A DNA stretch of 64,000 bases, from contig NZ_JACCBP010000001.1 of assembly GCF_013408655.1 (NCBI RefSeq), forward strand, positions 3,472,001 to 3,536,000, given 5' to 3'. Made by a program: the position numbers and the translations under genes. The notes below the pieces were generated by a model that ran no database searches, was not told where the DNA came from, and was given only the letters and a program-made list of their open reading frames with translations. The stretch is from Pigmentiphaga litoralis (GTDB taxonomy: Bacteria > Pseudomonadota > Gammaproteobacteria > Burkholderiales > Burkholderiaceae_B). Shown here one piece after another: positions 1 through 10,299 of this stretch; positions within the stretch are counted from its first letter, which is position 1; every line of letters starts with the position of its first letter.

Positions 1-303
1 GAACGCGTCCGACAGTTCCACCATCCGCGCCTTGCGCGCGTGCATGGTCGGGACCACGAACAGGTCGGTCAGGCCGCGATGGCCCACTTCCTTTTCCCAC
101 AGGCGTTCGGGAATGATGCCGGTCACGGTGCCGCCAGCGGCCAGCGTGGCATTGGCCACCTCGCCCATCAGGCCGACGTTGCCCCCGCCATAGACCAGGC
201 GCAGGTTGCGGCGGGCCAGCGCGGTGCCGAAGTCGCGGGCGACCTCGGCATGACGCGGATCGGTGCCGGGACTCGATCCGCAATAGACGCAGATCGCATC
301 CAT
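1..303 (-). CDS. LOG-family (TIGR00730) protein, N-terminal part
   Basis: This is the N-terminal 101 codons of a LOG-family Rossmann-fold protein; the 3' end lies outside the window. The protein starts [18 protein letters not shown] and continues with a GGGNVGLMG glycine-rich loop, both typical of cytokinin riboside 5'-monophosphate phosphoribohydrolases, which release a free base from a nucleoside monophosphate. The catalytic PGGxGTxxE segment is beyond the edge, so activity cannot be judged. The ATG directly abuts the TAG stop of gpsA on the same strand, so the two are probably co-transcribed. In bacteria without cytokinins, LOG proteins are thought to act in nucleotide salvage; that role is inferred here. 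Confidence 0.85.
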   Translation of the reverse strand, partial: MDAICVYCGSSPGTDPRHAEVARDFGTALARRNLRLVYGGGNVGLMGEVANATLAAGGTVTGIIPERLWEKEVGHRGLTDLFVVPTMHARKARMVELSDAF

Positions 304-1356
304 CTATACAGCTCCTTCGGCACGCGGATCGCGTGCAAGCAAACGGGTAACGGCCAGGGCGGGCGGGACGCGGTCGAACAGCACCGCGCAGACCGCCTCG
401 GTGATCGGCATCTGCAGGCCATGGCGCCGGCCCAGCGCCAGCACCGCAGGCGCGCAGCGCGCGCCTTCGGCCACCTGCGTCATGTCGGCCAGAATGGCGT
501 CGAGCGACGCGCCCCGGCCGATTTCGAGTCCGACCCGGCGGTTGCGCGACAGGTCACCCGTCGCGGTCAGGATCAGGTCCCCCAGGCCGGTCAGGCCAGA
601 AAAGGTATCGGCCTGCGCGCCCAGCGCCACGCCCAGCCGCGTCATTTCGGCCAGTCCGCGGGTAATGAGGGCGGCACGGGCGTTGGCGCCCATGCCCAGG
701 CCATCGCCGATCCCGCAGGCAATGGCCATGATGTTCTTGACGGCGCCGCCCACTTCCACGCCCACGACGTCGTCGCTGGCGTAGACGCGGATCGCGCCGC
801 CGTGCAAGGCATGCGTGACCTGCTCGCGCAGGTCGGCACTGCTGCTGGCCACCGTCAATGCCACCGGCAGCCCCTGGGCCACCTCGCGCGCGAACGACGG
901 CCCCGACAGCACGCCGGTCGACACCCCTGGCATGCCGCCCAGCACGTCGGCGGCCACCGCATGCGGCAGGCGGCCCGTGTCGGCGTCGAAGCCCTTGCAG
1001 GTCCAGACGACCGACAAGGCGGCCAGCGGCCGGCGTGCCAGCGCATCGGCCAGCATGCGGCAGGCGCCCGCCATGCCCACTACCGGCACGCCCAGGATGA
1101 TCAGGGCGTCGGTATCGGGAAGGTCGAGGTGGTCGAAAACGGCGTCCAGGTCGCTGGTAAAGGCCAGCGTGTCGGGCAGCGGCACACCCGCCAGATAGCG
1201 GGTGTTTTCCTGCGATGCCACCAGGCTGGCCGCCATGGCCGGATCACGCGCCCACAGCAGGGTGGGCTGGTTGCGGGCGCTGGCGGCGGCCAGCGCCGTG
1301 CCCCAGCTTCCCGCGCCCAGCACGGCCACCCGCAGCGGACGGTGCGTACCAGTCAT
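304..1356 (-). CDS. gpsA: NAD(P)H-dependent glycerol-3-phosphate dehydrogenase
   Basis: GpsA reduces dihydroxyacetone phosphate to sn-glycerol-3-phosphate for phospholipid synthesis in the cytoplasm. The N-terminal nucleotide-binding motif [14 protein letters not shown] is at about residues 9-22. The central [18 protein letters not shown] carries the catalytic lysine, and [16 protein letters not shown] follows. The 350-residue length fits the family. The ATG at 1356 was chosen because the family starts just before the GAGSWG motif; a longer open frame runs back into secB without family resemblance. The gene follows secB by 22 bases, as in many proteobacteria, and a LOG-family gene follows immediately. 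Confidence 0.95.
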   Translation of the reverse strand: MTGTHRPLRVAVLGAGSWGTALAAASARNQPTLLWARDPAMAASLVASQENTRYLAGVPLPDTLAFTSDLDAVFDHLDLPDTDALIILGVPVVGMAGACRMLADALARRPLAALSVVWTCKGFDADTGRLPHAVAADVLGGMPGVSTGVLSGPSFAREVAQGLPVALTVASSSADLREQVTHALHGGAIRVYASDDVVGVEVGGAVKNIMAIACGIGDGLGMGANARAALITRGLAEMTRLGVALGAQADTFSGLTGLGDLILTATGDLSRNRRVGLEIGRGASLDAILADMTQVAEGARCAPAVLALGRRHGLQMPITEAVCAVLFDRVPPALAVTRLLARDPRAEGAV

Positions 1357-1378
1357 GAGCACCGCTCCGGTCAGGCGA

Positions 1379-1903
1379 TCAGTGCTTGATGTCGCCAGCG
1401 CCACCCGGAAGGATGATGCCGCTGTCGTTGCCGGCGGCTTCGGCGGCAGCCTGCTGTTCCATCGCGGCGGCAATGCGCTGCTCGTAGATCGACTGGAAGT
1501 TGACTTCGGCCAGGTGCAGCGGGGCCATCGAGGCACGGCTGATCGCGTCGGCAATGTTCGAACGCAGGTACGGATAGACGATGCCCGGGCACACGATGCC
1601 CAGCACCGGATCCAGCTGCTCGGCCGGCAGGTTTGCCAGCTCGAAAATGCCGGCTTGCTTGCCTTCGACCAGGTACAGCACCTTGTCGTTGATCTTGGTG
1701 GTGACGGTGGCGGTCACGGTCACTTCGAACACCGTCTCGGCCAACGCCGCGGCGCCGACGTCGATCGACACTTCGACCGCGGGCTGTTCCTGTTCAAGGA
1801 AGATCTGCGGCGAATTGGGCAACTCGAGCGACAGGTCTTTCAGGTAGACGCGCTGGATGTTGAAAACAGGAGCGGGAGCTTCTTGGTCTTGGATGTCGGA
1901 CAT
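1379..1903 (-). CDS. secB: Protein-export chaperone SecB
   Basis: SecB holds preproteins unfolded and passes them to SecA for Sec export; it works as a cytoplasmic tetramer. The 174-residue product contains the conserved core from [19 protein letters not shown] through [16 protein letters not shown], with the usual acidic N-terminus and an Ala/Gln-rich tail. The gene sits between grxC (132 bases upstream) and gpsA. The rhodanese-grxC-secB-gpsA order is recurrent in Beta- and Gammaproteobacteria, so this is probably one transcription unit starting near 2800. Confidence 0.96.
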   Translation of the reverse strand: MSDIQDQEAPAPVFNIQRVYLKDLSLELPNSPQIFLEQEQPAVEVSIDVGAAALAETVFEVTVTATVTTKINDKVLYLVEGKQAGIFELANLPAEQLDPVLGIVCPGIVYPYLRSNIADAISRASMAPLHLAEVNFQSIYEQRIAAAMEQQAAAEAAGNDSGIILPGGAGDIKH

Positions 1904-2034
1904 GGACGGAATTCGCGAAAAACGGGAGCCGGAGGGCAGAATCCGGCCGCGGGCGGCCGGAACGGAAAAAACATCTCAGCCCGGCACGATACACCGGGCC
2001 GGGCGGGCAGATCAGCGGGGCCGGGACAAAAACG

Positions 2035-2298
2035 TCACGCTTCGCCGTTCAGCAGCGGCAGCAACTTGCCTGCCCGGTCGAGCGCCGCGAGGTCATCGCT
2101 GCCGCCAACGTGTGTGTCGCCAATGTAGATCTGCGGTACCGTGCGTCGGCCCGTGCGTTCGATCATCTCGTCACGCTTGGTCCGGTCGACGTCGATGCGG
2201 ATCTTTTCGATGTTCTCGACGCCGCGCTGCTGCAGCAGCATTTCGGCGCGTTGACAGTAGGGGCAGTAGCCCGTGGCGTACATCACAACGTTTTGCAT
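2035..2298 (-). CDS. grxC: Glutaredoxin 3
   Basis: This is a small (87 aa) dithiol glutaredoxin that reduces disulfides and glutathione mixed disulfides with GSH. The active site is YCPYC at about residues 10-14, in MYATGYCPYCQRAE. The cis-Pro segment RTVPQIYIG and the glutathione-binding GGSDDL loop are both present. The ATG at 2298 places the active site at the normal distance; the frame stays open further upstream but only overlaps the rhodanese gene. It lies 4 bases after the rhodanese stop, so the two are translationally close. Confidence 0.95.
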   Translation of the reverse strand: MQNVVMYATGYCPYCQRAEMLLQQRGVENIEKIRIDVDRTKRDEMIERTGRRTVPQIYIGDTHVGGSDDLAALDRAGKLLPLLNGEA

Positions 2299-2302
2299 GG
2301 CG

Positions 2303-2707
2303 TTATCCTTTGGCGATTGGCAACCCGGCCTGGACCCATCCTGCAATGCCGCCAGCCAGGCTGGTGACTTCGGCAAAGCCCTGCTTACGGAATTTTTCAA
2401 CTGTCTTTGCAGACGCCTTTCCGTTCATGCAGACTAGGACCAAGGGTTTGTTCTTGGGAAGAGCAGCGGCTTTCTGTTCGATTTCGGCTTCCGGCACGTT
2501 GCGCGACTGCGCAATGCGGCCTTCGGCAAATTCGGCGGGCGGACGGACATCGACGAACACGGCCTGGCGCTGGTTGACCATCTGGGTCGCTTCGACGGGC
2601 GTCACGGCCCCGCCCCGCTTGCCGTTGCGCAGGGTCGGCAACAGCAGCATGAGACCGGACACGGCCGCCAGGGCAACCAGAAAGATGTTATCGATTAAAA
2701 ATTTCAC
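2303..2707 (-). CDS. Membrane-anchored rhodanese-like protein
   Basis: The 134-residue protein has an N-terminal transmembrane anchor (residues ~4-24, FLVALAAVSGLMLLLP) and a single rhodanese domain. The active-site loop is VCMNGKAS, with Cys at about residue 93, preceded by the VFVDVRPPAEFAEGRI element. Such YibN-like proteins are probably involved in sulfur transfer or redox handling at the membrane; the substrate is unknown. It is the first gene of the rhodanese-grxC-secB-gpsA unit and is preceded by a plausible sigma-70 promoter at 2807-2834. Confidence 0.9.
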   Translation of the reverse strand: MKFLIDNIFLVALAAVSGLMLLLPTLRNGKRGGAVTPVEATQMVNQRQAVFVDVRPPAEFAEGRIAQSRNVPEAEIEQKAAALPKNKPLVLVCMNGKASAKTVEKFRKQGFAEVTSLAGGIAGWVQAGLPIAKG

Positions 2708-2806
2708 TAGAGGATCCTGAAGAGGAGATCTGATAGAACGCCCCGGACTCGGATATGTCCCGCGGAGCGCCTCGCCATCACGATGGATGTTGGGAATAGC
2801 CGCAGG

Positions 2807-2834
2807 ATTATAAAATGTCGGGGTTGCGTGCCAA
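2807..2834 (-). promoter_or_regulatory. Sigma-70-like promoter for the rhodanese-grxC-secB-gpsA unit
   Basis: On the minus strand, TTGGCA (2834-2829) and TATAAT (2812-2807) are separated by 16 bases, close to the consensus. The expected start near 2800 leaves a leader of about 93 bases before the rhodanese ATG at 2707. It is a sequence match only. Confidence 0.5.
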
Positions 2835-2850
2835 ATTTCAAGCTTTCGGC

Positions 2851-2881
2851 GGCGTCCCGGTCCAAGATGGACCGGGACGCC
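2851..2881 (+). promoter_or_regulatory. Perfect 13-bp stem-loop upstream of gpmA
   Basis: GGCGTCCCGGTCC (2851-2863) and GGACCGGGACGCC (2869-2881) are exact inverted repeats around the loop AAGAT. The structure ends 46 bases before the gpmA start and lies within the divergent rhodanese/gpmA spacer. No T-run follows on either strand, so it is not a typical rho-independent terminator. It could be a 5'-leader hairpin of gpmA or a protein-binding palindrome. Confidence 0.6.
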
Positions 2882-2927
2882 GGATTGTATTCAACCTTCA
2901 CCTTTGCGGCAGCGCCGCCCCTATCCC

Positions 2928-3680
2928 ATGTACAAAATCGTACTGATGCGTCACGGCGAAAGCCAATGGAACCTTGACAACCGGTTCACCGGCTGGACCG
3001 ATGTCGACCTGACCGAAAAAGGCCGCGAAGAAGCGCGCAAGGCCGGCGAACTGCTCCAGCGCGAAGGCTACGGCTTCGACGTCGCCTACACCTCGGTGCT
3101 CAAGCGCGCCATCCGCACCCTGTGGATCGCCCTCGACACGATGGACGCCATGTATCTGCCGGTCATCAACAGCTGGCGCCTGAACGAGCGTCATTACGGC
3201 GCCCTGCAAGGCATGAACAAGTCCGAGACGGCCGCCAAATACGGTGACGAGCAGGTCCTGATCTGGCGCCGTGCCTACGCCATCGCGCCGAATCCGCTGG
3301 ACATCGACGATGAGCGTCACCCGCGCTTCGATCCGCGCTACAGCGCCCTGAGCGCCGCCGAACTGCCCGCGACCGAATGCCTGAAGGACACGGTCGAACG
3401 CGTCGTGCCCTACTGGAACGAGTCGATTGCCCCCGCCATCAAGGCCGGCAAGCGTGTCCTGATCGCCGCCCACGGCAACAGCCTGCGCGCCCTGATCAAG
3501 CACCTGGATAACGTGTCCGACGACGAAATCGTAGGCCTGAACATCCCGACCGCCCAGCCGCTGGTGTACGAACTCGACGAAAACCTCAAGCCGATCAAGC
3601 ACTACTACCTAGGCAATGCGGACGAGATCGCCGCCGCCATGGCCGCCGTGGCCGCACAAGGCAAGGCGAAGGCCAAGTGA
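2928..3680 (+). CDS. gpmA: 2,3-bisphosphoglycerate-dependent phosphoglycerate mutase
   Basis: GpmA interconverts 3- and 2-phosphoglycerate in glycolysis and gluconeogenesis through a phosphohistidine. The catalytic RHG motif is in [10 protein letters not shown] (residues ~6-15), followed by [12 protein letters not shown] and the second histidine region [15 protein letters not shown]. The 250-residue length is normal for the dPGM class. The ATG at 2928 gives the standard [12 protein letters not shown] start. The stop overlaps the GTG start of the envC-like gene by 4 bases, suggesting translational coupling. Confidence 0.97.
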   Translation: MYKIVLMRHGESQWNLDNRFTGWTDVDLTEKGREEARKAGELLQREGYGFDVAYTSVLKRAIRTLWIALDTMDAMYLPVINSWRLNERHYGALQGMNKSETAAKYGDEQVLIWRRAYAIAPNPLDIDDERHPRFDPRYSALSAAELPATECLKDTVERVVPYWNESIAPAIKAGKRVLIAAHGNSLRALIKHLDNVSDDEIVGLNIPTAQPLVYELDENLKPIKHYYLGNADEIAAAMAAVAAQGKAKAK

Positions 3681-5122
3681 TTCTGCAAGCGGCGACGTTT
3701 TCGCTGGCTGCGCTGGTCCTGGTGGCCAGCGGCACGTCGGCCGCGGTGGCGGCACAGTCCGCCACCACGCCCCCGCCCGGGGCACCTTCCGATCCCAAGG
3801 TGGTGGCGCGCGAGCGGGAAGCGCTGCGCAACCGCCTGGAAGCCCTCAAAAAAGACATTGCCGAGCAGGAAGAGGCCAAATCCGACGCAGCCGACGCGCT
3901 GAAGGAATCGGAACAGACCATTTCCCGCACCAATCGGCGGCTTGCTGAAATTTCCGCGTCCCAGGCCAAAGCCCGCGCGGAACTGGATGCCAAGAATTCA
4001 CAGATCGCGACGCAGGAAGCCGTGCTGGCCCGCCGCCAGGACAATCTGGGCGACCTGCTGCGCAAGCAATACGCCACCGGCGGCATTACGCCGTGGAGCG
4101 CCCTGCTGTCGGGAGACGACCCGCAGCGCCTGGGCCGAAACTTGTCCTACCTGGGCTACGTGTCGCAGGCACGCGCCGCGGCCGTGGTCGACCTGCGGTC
4201 GGAACTGGAACAGCTGAACCAGCTGCGCAACCAGGCCGACAACCGGCGCACGGAACTCGACACGCTCGCCAAGGAAGAAGGCAGGCAGCGCGAAGAACTG
4301 CTCAAGCAATCGGCCGAACGCCGCAAGGTGATGGACACGATTTCGGCGCAGCTGGACAGCCAGCGCAAGGAAGCCACGGCTGTCGCCCGCGACGAACAGC
4401 GCCTGTCGCGCGTGATCGACGAGCTGACCCGGATGATCGCCAAGCAGGCCGAAGAGGCCCGCCAGAAGCGGATCGCCGAACAGAAACGGCGCGAAGAAGA
4501 CGCCCGGCGCGTGGCGGCCGCCGCCGCGGCCGAGGCACGCCGCGCCGAAGCCGCGGCCAAGGCGCAAGCTCAGGCCCAGGCCCGCGCGCGGGCCGAAGCG
4601 GCGCGCCAGGGCCGCACCCCGCCGCCCGAGCCACCGCCGGTGGCGGTGCGTCCGGCTCCCCCACCGCCGCCGCCTGAAACGGCGGTGGCCCGCAACGACG
4701 ACGTGCCCGATGCGTCGCTGTCCGGCCAATTCGAAAAGCTGCGGGGCCGCCTGCGGCTGCCGGTGCGCGGCGACGTGGTCGGCCGCTTCGGCTCCCCGCG
4801 CGGCGAAGGCGGCAGCTGGCGCGGCGTGTTCATCCGGGCGGGCGAAGGCGCCACCGTGCATGCCGTCGCAGCCGGCAAAGTGGTGTTCGCCGACTGGCTG
4901 CGAGGATTCGGCAATCTGGTGATCGTGGACCACGGCAGCCAGTATTTGTCGATTTATGGTAACAACCAATCCATCCTCAAACACGTCGGCGACAGCATCG
5001 CGAGCGGCGATGTGATCGCCAACGTAGGCGCCACCGGGGGACAGTCGGAATCGGGCCTATACTTTGAACTCCGTTTCCGCGGCGCCCCGTTCGATCCACT
5101 CAAATGGACCGCATTGCGTTAG
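3677..5122 (+). CDS. envC: EnvC-type murein hydrolase activator (degenerate LytM/M23 domain)
   Basis: The 481-residue periplasmic protein has a signal peptide (to about residue 25), a long Gln/Glu/Ala/Arg-rich coiled coil (~40-300) with a Pro-rich linker, and a C-terminal LytM domain (~360-480). The usual zinc ligands are absent: the first motif reads WRGVFIRAG instead of HxGxD, and the last reads LYFELRF instead of HFE. This is the E. coli EnvC pattern, where LytM activates septal amidases rather than cutting peptidoglycan. The start is GTG overlapping the gpmA stop (GTGA). A ctp protease gene follows, as in many proteobacteria. Confidence 0.88.
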   Translation: MILQAATFSLAALVLVASGTSAAVAAQSATTPPPGAPSDPKVVAREREALRNRLEALKKDIAEQEEAKSDAADALKESEQTISRTNRRLAEISASQAKARAELDAKNSQIATQEAVLARRQDNLGDLLRKQYATGGITPWSALLSGDDPQRLGRNLSYLGYVSQARAAAVVDLRSELEQLNQLRNQADNRRTELDTLAKEEGRQREELLKQSAERRKVMDTISAQLDSQRKEATAVARDEQRLSRVIDELTRMIAKQAEEARQKRIAEQKRREEDARRVAAAAAAEARRAEAAAKAQAQAQARARAEAARQGRTPPPEPPPVAVRPAPPPPPPETAVARNDDVPDASLSGQFEKLRGRLRLPVRGDVVGRFGSPRGEGGSWRGVFIRAGEGATVHAVAAGKVVFADWLRGFGNLVIVDHGSQYLSIYGNNQSILKHVGDSIASGDVIANVGATGGQSESGLYFELRFRGAPFDPLKWTALR

Positions 5123-5255
5123 CGCGCAGGAACCGGATAATCCTGTCATCAGCGCGGCGCGTCGCCGTATCCATCATTTTCAACCTCCAACCGAACCCGC
5201 AGGCCAGTCGGATGTCCAACTGTGGATCATTCCGATCGTAGCCCCGGAGGAATAC

Positions 5256-6773
5256 ATGGGCAGCAAAAGTAAAGTTCGCAGTATTGGCCTGGTCAGCGTG
5301 GGCGTCGTGGCAGGTGTCCTGGTCAGCGTTGGCCTGACGGCCGTCGCCCAGCGCGACACGCGTGGCCCGCTGCCCCTCGAAGAACTCCGCCAGTTCTCCA
5401 GCGTATTCGCCACGATCAAGAGCAGCTACGTCGAACCCGTCGACGACAAGAAGCTGATCGACGGCGCAATCGCCGGCATGCTGTCCGACCTGGACCCGCA
5501 TTCGGCCTATCTGGACGCCGACGCCTATCGCGAAATGCAAAGCACGACGCAGGGCGAATTCGGTGGCCTGGGTATCGAAGTGGGTACCGAAGACGGCTTC
5601 GTCAAAGTCATTTCCCCGATCGAAGACACCCCGGCTGCACGCGCCGGCGTGAAGGCGGGCGACCTGATCATCAAGATCGACGACAAGTCCACCAAGGGCC
5701 TGCTGCTCAATGACGCCGTCAAGCTGATGCGCGGCAAGCCCAAGACCCCGATCGTGCTGACGCTGGTGCGCAAGGGCGCCGACGTGCCGCTGGTCGTGAA
5801 GATCGAACGTGACGTCATCAAGGTCCAGAGCGTACGCAGCAAGACGCTGGATAACGGCGTCGGCTATGTGCGTGTGTCGCAATTCCAGGAACAGACCGGC
5901 GCTGACCTGATCACGCATCTGGATCGCCTGGGCAAGAACGGCGCGCCCAAGGGCCTCGTGCTGGACCTGCGCAACGACCCGGGTGGCCTGCTTCATAGCG
6001 CCATCGGTGTCGCGGGCGCCTTCCTGCCGCCGGGTTCGGTGATTGTGACGACCGACGGCCGCACGCCCGACTCCAAGCGCAAGTACGAATCGGTGCCCGC
6101 AGACTACCTGCGCAGCAGCGACGACTACATGAAGCGCCTGCCCGCCTGGGCCAAAACCATTCCGATGGTCGTCCTGGTAAATGCCGGATCGGCTTCGGCA
6201 TCGGAAATCGTGGCCGGCGCCCTGCAGGATACGGACCGCGCCAAGGTGCTGGGTACGCAAACGTTCGGCAAGGGCTCGGTGCAGGTCATCCTGCCGATCT
6301 CGCGCGAATCGGCCATCAAGCTGACGACGTCGCGTTACTACACCCCCAAGGGTCGTTCGATCCAGGCCAAGGGCATCGTCCCTGATCTGGCCGTGACCGA
6401 AACCCCCGACGGCGATCTGTTCGAGCGTCCTCGCGAGGCCGACCTGGCCAAGCACCTGATCAACGACAAGGATCCGGAAGAGAAGAAGTCGGCCGTGCTC
6501 GACCCCGAAAAGCTTGCGGAACAGCGCAAGGCTGCGCTCAAGCCGATCGAATTCGGCGGCGCCGACGACTTCCAGCTGCAGCAGGCGCTGAATCAGCTGG
6601 CCGGCCGTCCGGTGCAGGTCGCCAAGGCCGAAGACGTTGCCAAGGCGGCAGCCCAGCAGGCGGCATCCAAGGCCGACGAAGAAAAGGGCACCAAGCCGAA
6701 CCGTCCGTCCGACGGTGACAAGGCCAACAAGCCGGTCGAAGTGATCAAGCCGACGCCCGCACCGGCGAAGTGA
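5256..6773 (+). CDS. S41-family C-terminal processing peptidase
   Basis: This is a tail-specific (Ctp) serine protease of the cell envelope, 505 aa. The N-terminal signal or anchor segment (GLVSVGVVAGVLVSVGLTA) is at residues ~8-28. A PDZ domain follows (GGLGIEVGTEDGFVKVISPI, then AGVKAGDLIIKID), then the protease core with the catalytic serine in NAGSASASEIVAGAL and lysine in FGKGSVQ. The charged C-terminal tail is Lys/Ala/Pro-rich. GGAGG-like GGAGG at 5246-5250 supports the ATG at 5256. It lies downstream of envC and upstream of moeB in one plus-strand run, and may control levels of peptidoglycan hydrolases or their activators. Confidence 0.93.
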   Translation: MGSKSKVRSIGLVSVGVVAGVLVSVGLTAVAQRDTRGPLPLEELRQFSSVFATIKSSYVEPVDDKKLIDGAIAGMLSDLDPHSAYLDADAYREMQSTTQGEFGGLGIEVGTEDGFVKVISPIEDTPAARAGVKAGDLIIKIDDKSTKGLLLNDAVKLMRGKPKTPIVLTLVRKGADVPLVVKIERDVIKVQSVRSKTLDNGVGYVRVSQFQEQTGADLITHLDRLGKNGAPKGLVLDLRNDPGGLLHSAIGVAGAFLPPGSVIVTTDGRTPDSKRKYESVPADYLRSSDDYMKRLPAWAKTIPMVVLVNAGSASASEIVAGALQDTDRAKVLGTQTFGKGSVQVILPISRESAIKLTTSRYYTPKGRSIQAKGIVPDLAVTETPDGDLFERPREADLAKHLINDKDPEEKKSAVLDPEKLAEQRKAALKPIEFGGADDFQLQQALNQLAGRPVQVAKAEDVAKAAAQQAASKADEEKGTKPNRPSDGDKANKPVEVIKPTPAPAK

Positions 6774-6783
6774 CCGCGGCGAA

Positions 6784-7533
6784 GTGAACGACGACCAGCT
6801 ATTGCGGTATTCGCGCCATGTCCTGCTCGATGAACTCGGGATCGAAGGGCAGGCGCGGATCATCGCGTCGCGGGTTCTGATCATTGGCGCGGGCGGTCTG
6901 GGATCGCCCGCTGCCTATTACCTGGCTTCGGCCGGGGTCGGCACGCTCGTGCTGGCTGACGACGACACCGTCGACCTGACCAATCTTCAGCGACAAATCC
7001 TTCACACCACCGACCGGATCGGCCAGCCCAAGGCCGACTCGGGCCGGCGCACGCTCAATGCCATCAACCCGGAAGTCGAGGTGATTGCGTTGACGGTGCG
7101 GCTGGCGGGTGACGCGCTGGAGGCCGAAGTGGCCAAGGCCGATGTGGTGCTCGATTGCTCGGATAATTTTGCGACCCGCCATGCGGTCAACCGCGCCTGC
7201 GTCAGGCACGGCACGCCGCTGGTATCGGGCGCCGCCATCCGTTTCGATGGGCAGGTCAGCACCTTTGATTTGCGGGACGCGAAGGCGCCCTGCTATCACT
7301 GCCTGTTCCCGGACGGCGATGATGTCCAGGAAGAACGCTGCGCCACGATGGGTGTGTTCTCGCCGCTGGTAGGCATCGTCGGGTCCATGCAGGCGGCCGA
7401 AGCGATCAAGCTGATCGCCGGCGTAGGCAAGAGCCTGTCGGGCCGGCTGTTGATGCTGGAAGCGCTCAGCATGGAATGGCACAGCGTGCGGGTGGCCCGG
7501 GATCCGGGCTGCGCGGTCTGCTCGGACCGCTGA
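6784..7533 (+). CDS. moeB: MoeB/ThiF-family adenylyltransferase
   Basis: This E1-like enzyme adenylates the C-terminal glycine of a ubiquitin-fold sulfur carrier (MoaD or ThiS). The 249-residue protein has the N-terminal RYSRHVLLDELGIEGQ signature, the ATP-binding GAGGLGSP, DDDTVDLTNLQRQ and KADSGRRTLNAINP. Two CxxC zinc pairs, CYHC and CAVC, are present. No rhodanese extension is present. It starts with GTG 10 bases after ctp. MoeB and HesA/ThiF cannot be separated without a tree, but the stand-alone length favours MoeB. The molybdenum hydroxylase at 39-41 kb gives the cell a use for molybdopterin. Confidence 0.88.
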   Translation: MNDDQLLRYSRHVLLDELGIEGQARIIASRVLIIGAGGLGSPAAYYLASAGVGTLVLADDDTVDLTNLQRQILHTTDRIGQPKADSGRRTLNAINPEVEVIALTVRLAGDALEAEVAKADVVLDCSDNFATRHAVNRACVRHGTPLVSGAAIRFDGQVSTFDLRDAKAPCYHCLFPDGDDVQEERCATMGVFSPLVGIVGSMQAAEAIKLIAGVGKSLSGRLLMLEALSMEWHSVRVARDPGCAVCSDR

Positions 7534-7569
7534 AAGGCGTTCGGCCTCGTTCAGGCTGCTTGGGCTGGC

Positions 7570-8151
7570 TCAGGCCCGCAGCATCAGCACCATTTGCGAA
7601 TCCAGGAACTCGGTGGGGGATTTCTTCCACCCCGTCTTGGCATATCGCTGCCACCTTCCCAGGATGAAATGCAGGATCAGGCTGGCCCGCGCGTGAATGT
7701 CGTCGGCCGGCGGCAATTCGCCCAGCGACAGCGCATTGCGCAGCCCCTGCCGCAATGACGCTTCAATCCGGTCGACGAATTGGTTCATGCGTTCCTGCAG
7801 CCGTTCATCTTCGATCACCAGGGCGTCGCCCACCAGCACCCGGGTCAGCCCCTTGTTGCGTTCCGCGAAGGACAGCAGCAGCGAGATGACCTTGCGGCTT
7901 TGCGCGATGCCACTGGCTTCGCTGTCGGCGATCTGGTTGATCAGGCCGAAGATGGACGTTTCGATGAATTCGATCAGCCCTTCGAACATCTGGGCCTTGC
8001 TGGCGAAGTGGCGATACAACGCCGCTTCGGACACCTGAAGCCGGGCCGCCAGGGCCGCGGTGGTAATACGCTCGCCTTTGGGGTGCTCGAGCATCTCTGC
8101 AAGCATCTGAAGGATCTGGGTCTTTCTTTCGCCTGACTTGATGGCCGCCAT
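7570..8151 (-). CDS. slmA: Nucleoid occlusion factor SlmA (TetR fold)
   Basis: SlmA binds DNA sites over the nucleoid and disrupts FtsZ polymers there. The HTH is in ITTAALAARLQVSEAALYRHFASKA, preceded by RKTQILQMLAEMLE, and the FEGLIEFIE segment follows. These are SlmA signatures and distinguish it from ordinary TetR proteins. The ATG at 8151 (MAAIKSGERK) gives 193 aa, like other family members. A GTG at 8208 would add 19 residues without resemblance. It follows the nucleotidase gene on the same strand, and argB lies further upstream. Confidence 0.85.
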   Translation of the reverse strand: MAAIKSGERKTQILQMLAEMLEHPKGERITTAALAARLQVSEAALYRHFASKAQMFEGLIEFIETSIFGLINQIADSEASGIAQSRKVISLLLSFAERNKGLTRVLVGDALVIEDERLQERMNQFVDRIEASLRQGLRNALSLGELPPADDIHARASLILHFILGRWQRYAKTGWKKSPTEFLDSQMVLMLRA

Positions 8152-8220
8152 AAAGCGCTGAATCCGTGTAAAGAAGGAATCTTCGTCGCTGTCCCGGGTG
8201 GCCCTCACCCGGGGGCAGGA

Positions 8221-9035
8221 CTACACGCGGCGGAGCAGGCGACGCTGTAACAACAAGTGACTGACCGAGTTTACTTGAAGGTCGATAAACATCGGACGGC
8301 CACGGTGGGTCTTGGCAAACGGCGTCTGGGGGTGCCGCACGTACACCGTTCGCATGCCGACCTGACGCGCCCCCCGCAAGTTGGCGGCAGTGTCTTCGAC
8401 CAGCACGGCGCGGTGGGCGCTGACCCCTTCGTGCGCCAGCACATGACGCATCAAGGCAGGTGACGGCTTGACCTTGAAATCGCCATGGAAGCGCATGTCT
8501 TCGACGGCCCACAGGCTGTCGAAGCAACGCAGGATACCCAGATGCGAAAGGATTGTCCGTGCGTAATTATGCGGAGCGTTGGTCAGCAGGACCTTGCGGC
8601 CCGGCAGCTTGTCCAGGCGATTGCGTAGGTCTTTATCGGCACGCACCAACGGGCGGATGTCGAAGTTGTGGCTGCGATGCAGGAAGTCTGCCGACGACAC
8701 GCCGTGGTGGCGCACCATGCCGATCAGGGTGGCCCCGTAGCGCTGCCAGTACTTCTTGCGCAGCGCGTGGGCTTCCTCTTCGGACACATTCAGGGTTTCA
8801 CGCACCGCCGCCGTCATCGACAGGTCGATATGCGAAAAGATGGCGTGCGACGCGTCGTGCAGCGTGTTGTCCAGGTCAAAGAACCAGACCAGTTCCTTGG
8901 ACTTGGCGGAGGGCAGCAGCCGGCGGCTGGCGCGCACCCGGCCCAGCGGCCGTTTGACCTGCCGCCGGTAGTCGCCCAGCGCGGGCACGCCCGTGGCGCG
9001 CGCCGCCGCATCGCTGACGACAAGGTGATCGGTCA

Positions 9036-9036
<1 letters not shown>
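8221..9036 (-). CDS. Pyrimidine 5'-nucleotidase (HAD superfamily)
   Basis: The 271-residue HAD phosphatase has motif I FDLDNTLHD (nucleophile Asp), motif II LLTNAP, and motif III/IV KPSPALM and VLVEDTAANL. The arrangement matches the SDT1/YjjG-like pyrimidine 5'-nucleotidases that dephosphorylate UMP and CMP. The N-terminal ~45 residues precede the catalytic domain and are poorly conserved by eye. The start ATG overlaps the argB stop by one base (TGATG), so it is coupled to argB. Confidence 0.85.
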
Positions 9037-10170
<1,134 letters not shown>

Positions 10171-10190
10171 GGTGGACTGGCGACAAGGGC

Positions 10191-10221
10191 TTGACCTTGA
10201 CATCATGGTAGGCTTGAAAGT
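10191..10221 (+). promoter_or_regulatory. CueR-type promoter/operator of the copper operon
   Basis: TTGACC (10191-10196) and GAAAGT (10216-10221) are separated by a 19-base spacer, the over-long spacing of MerR/CueR-controlled promoters. The spacer TTGACATCATGGTAGGCTT holds partly symmetric half sites (CCTTGAC and GTAGGCT) aligned like those of E. coli copA. The copA ATG is 78 bases downstream. cueR, encoded in the same operon, is the expected regulator. Confidence 0.65.
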
Positions 10222-10299
10222 CAGGTCATTGCCCGGATCGTCAGGCGTGCCGTTACGACGGCGTTCCTTGATGCCGGGCCTACCTCAGGGAGTTTTGCC

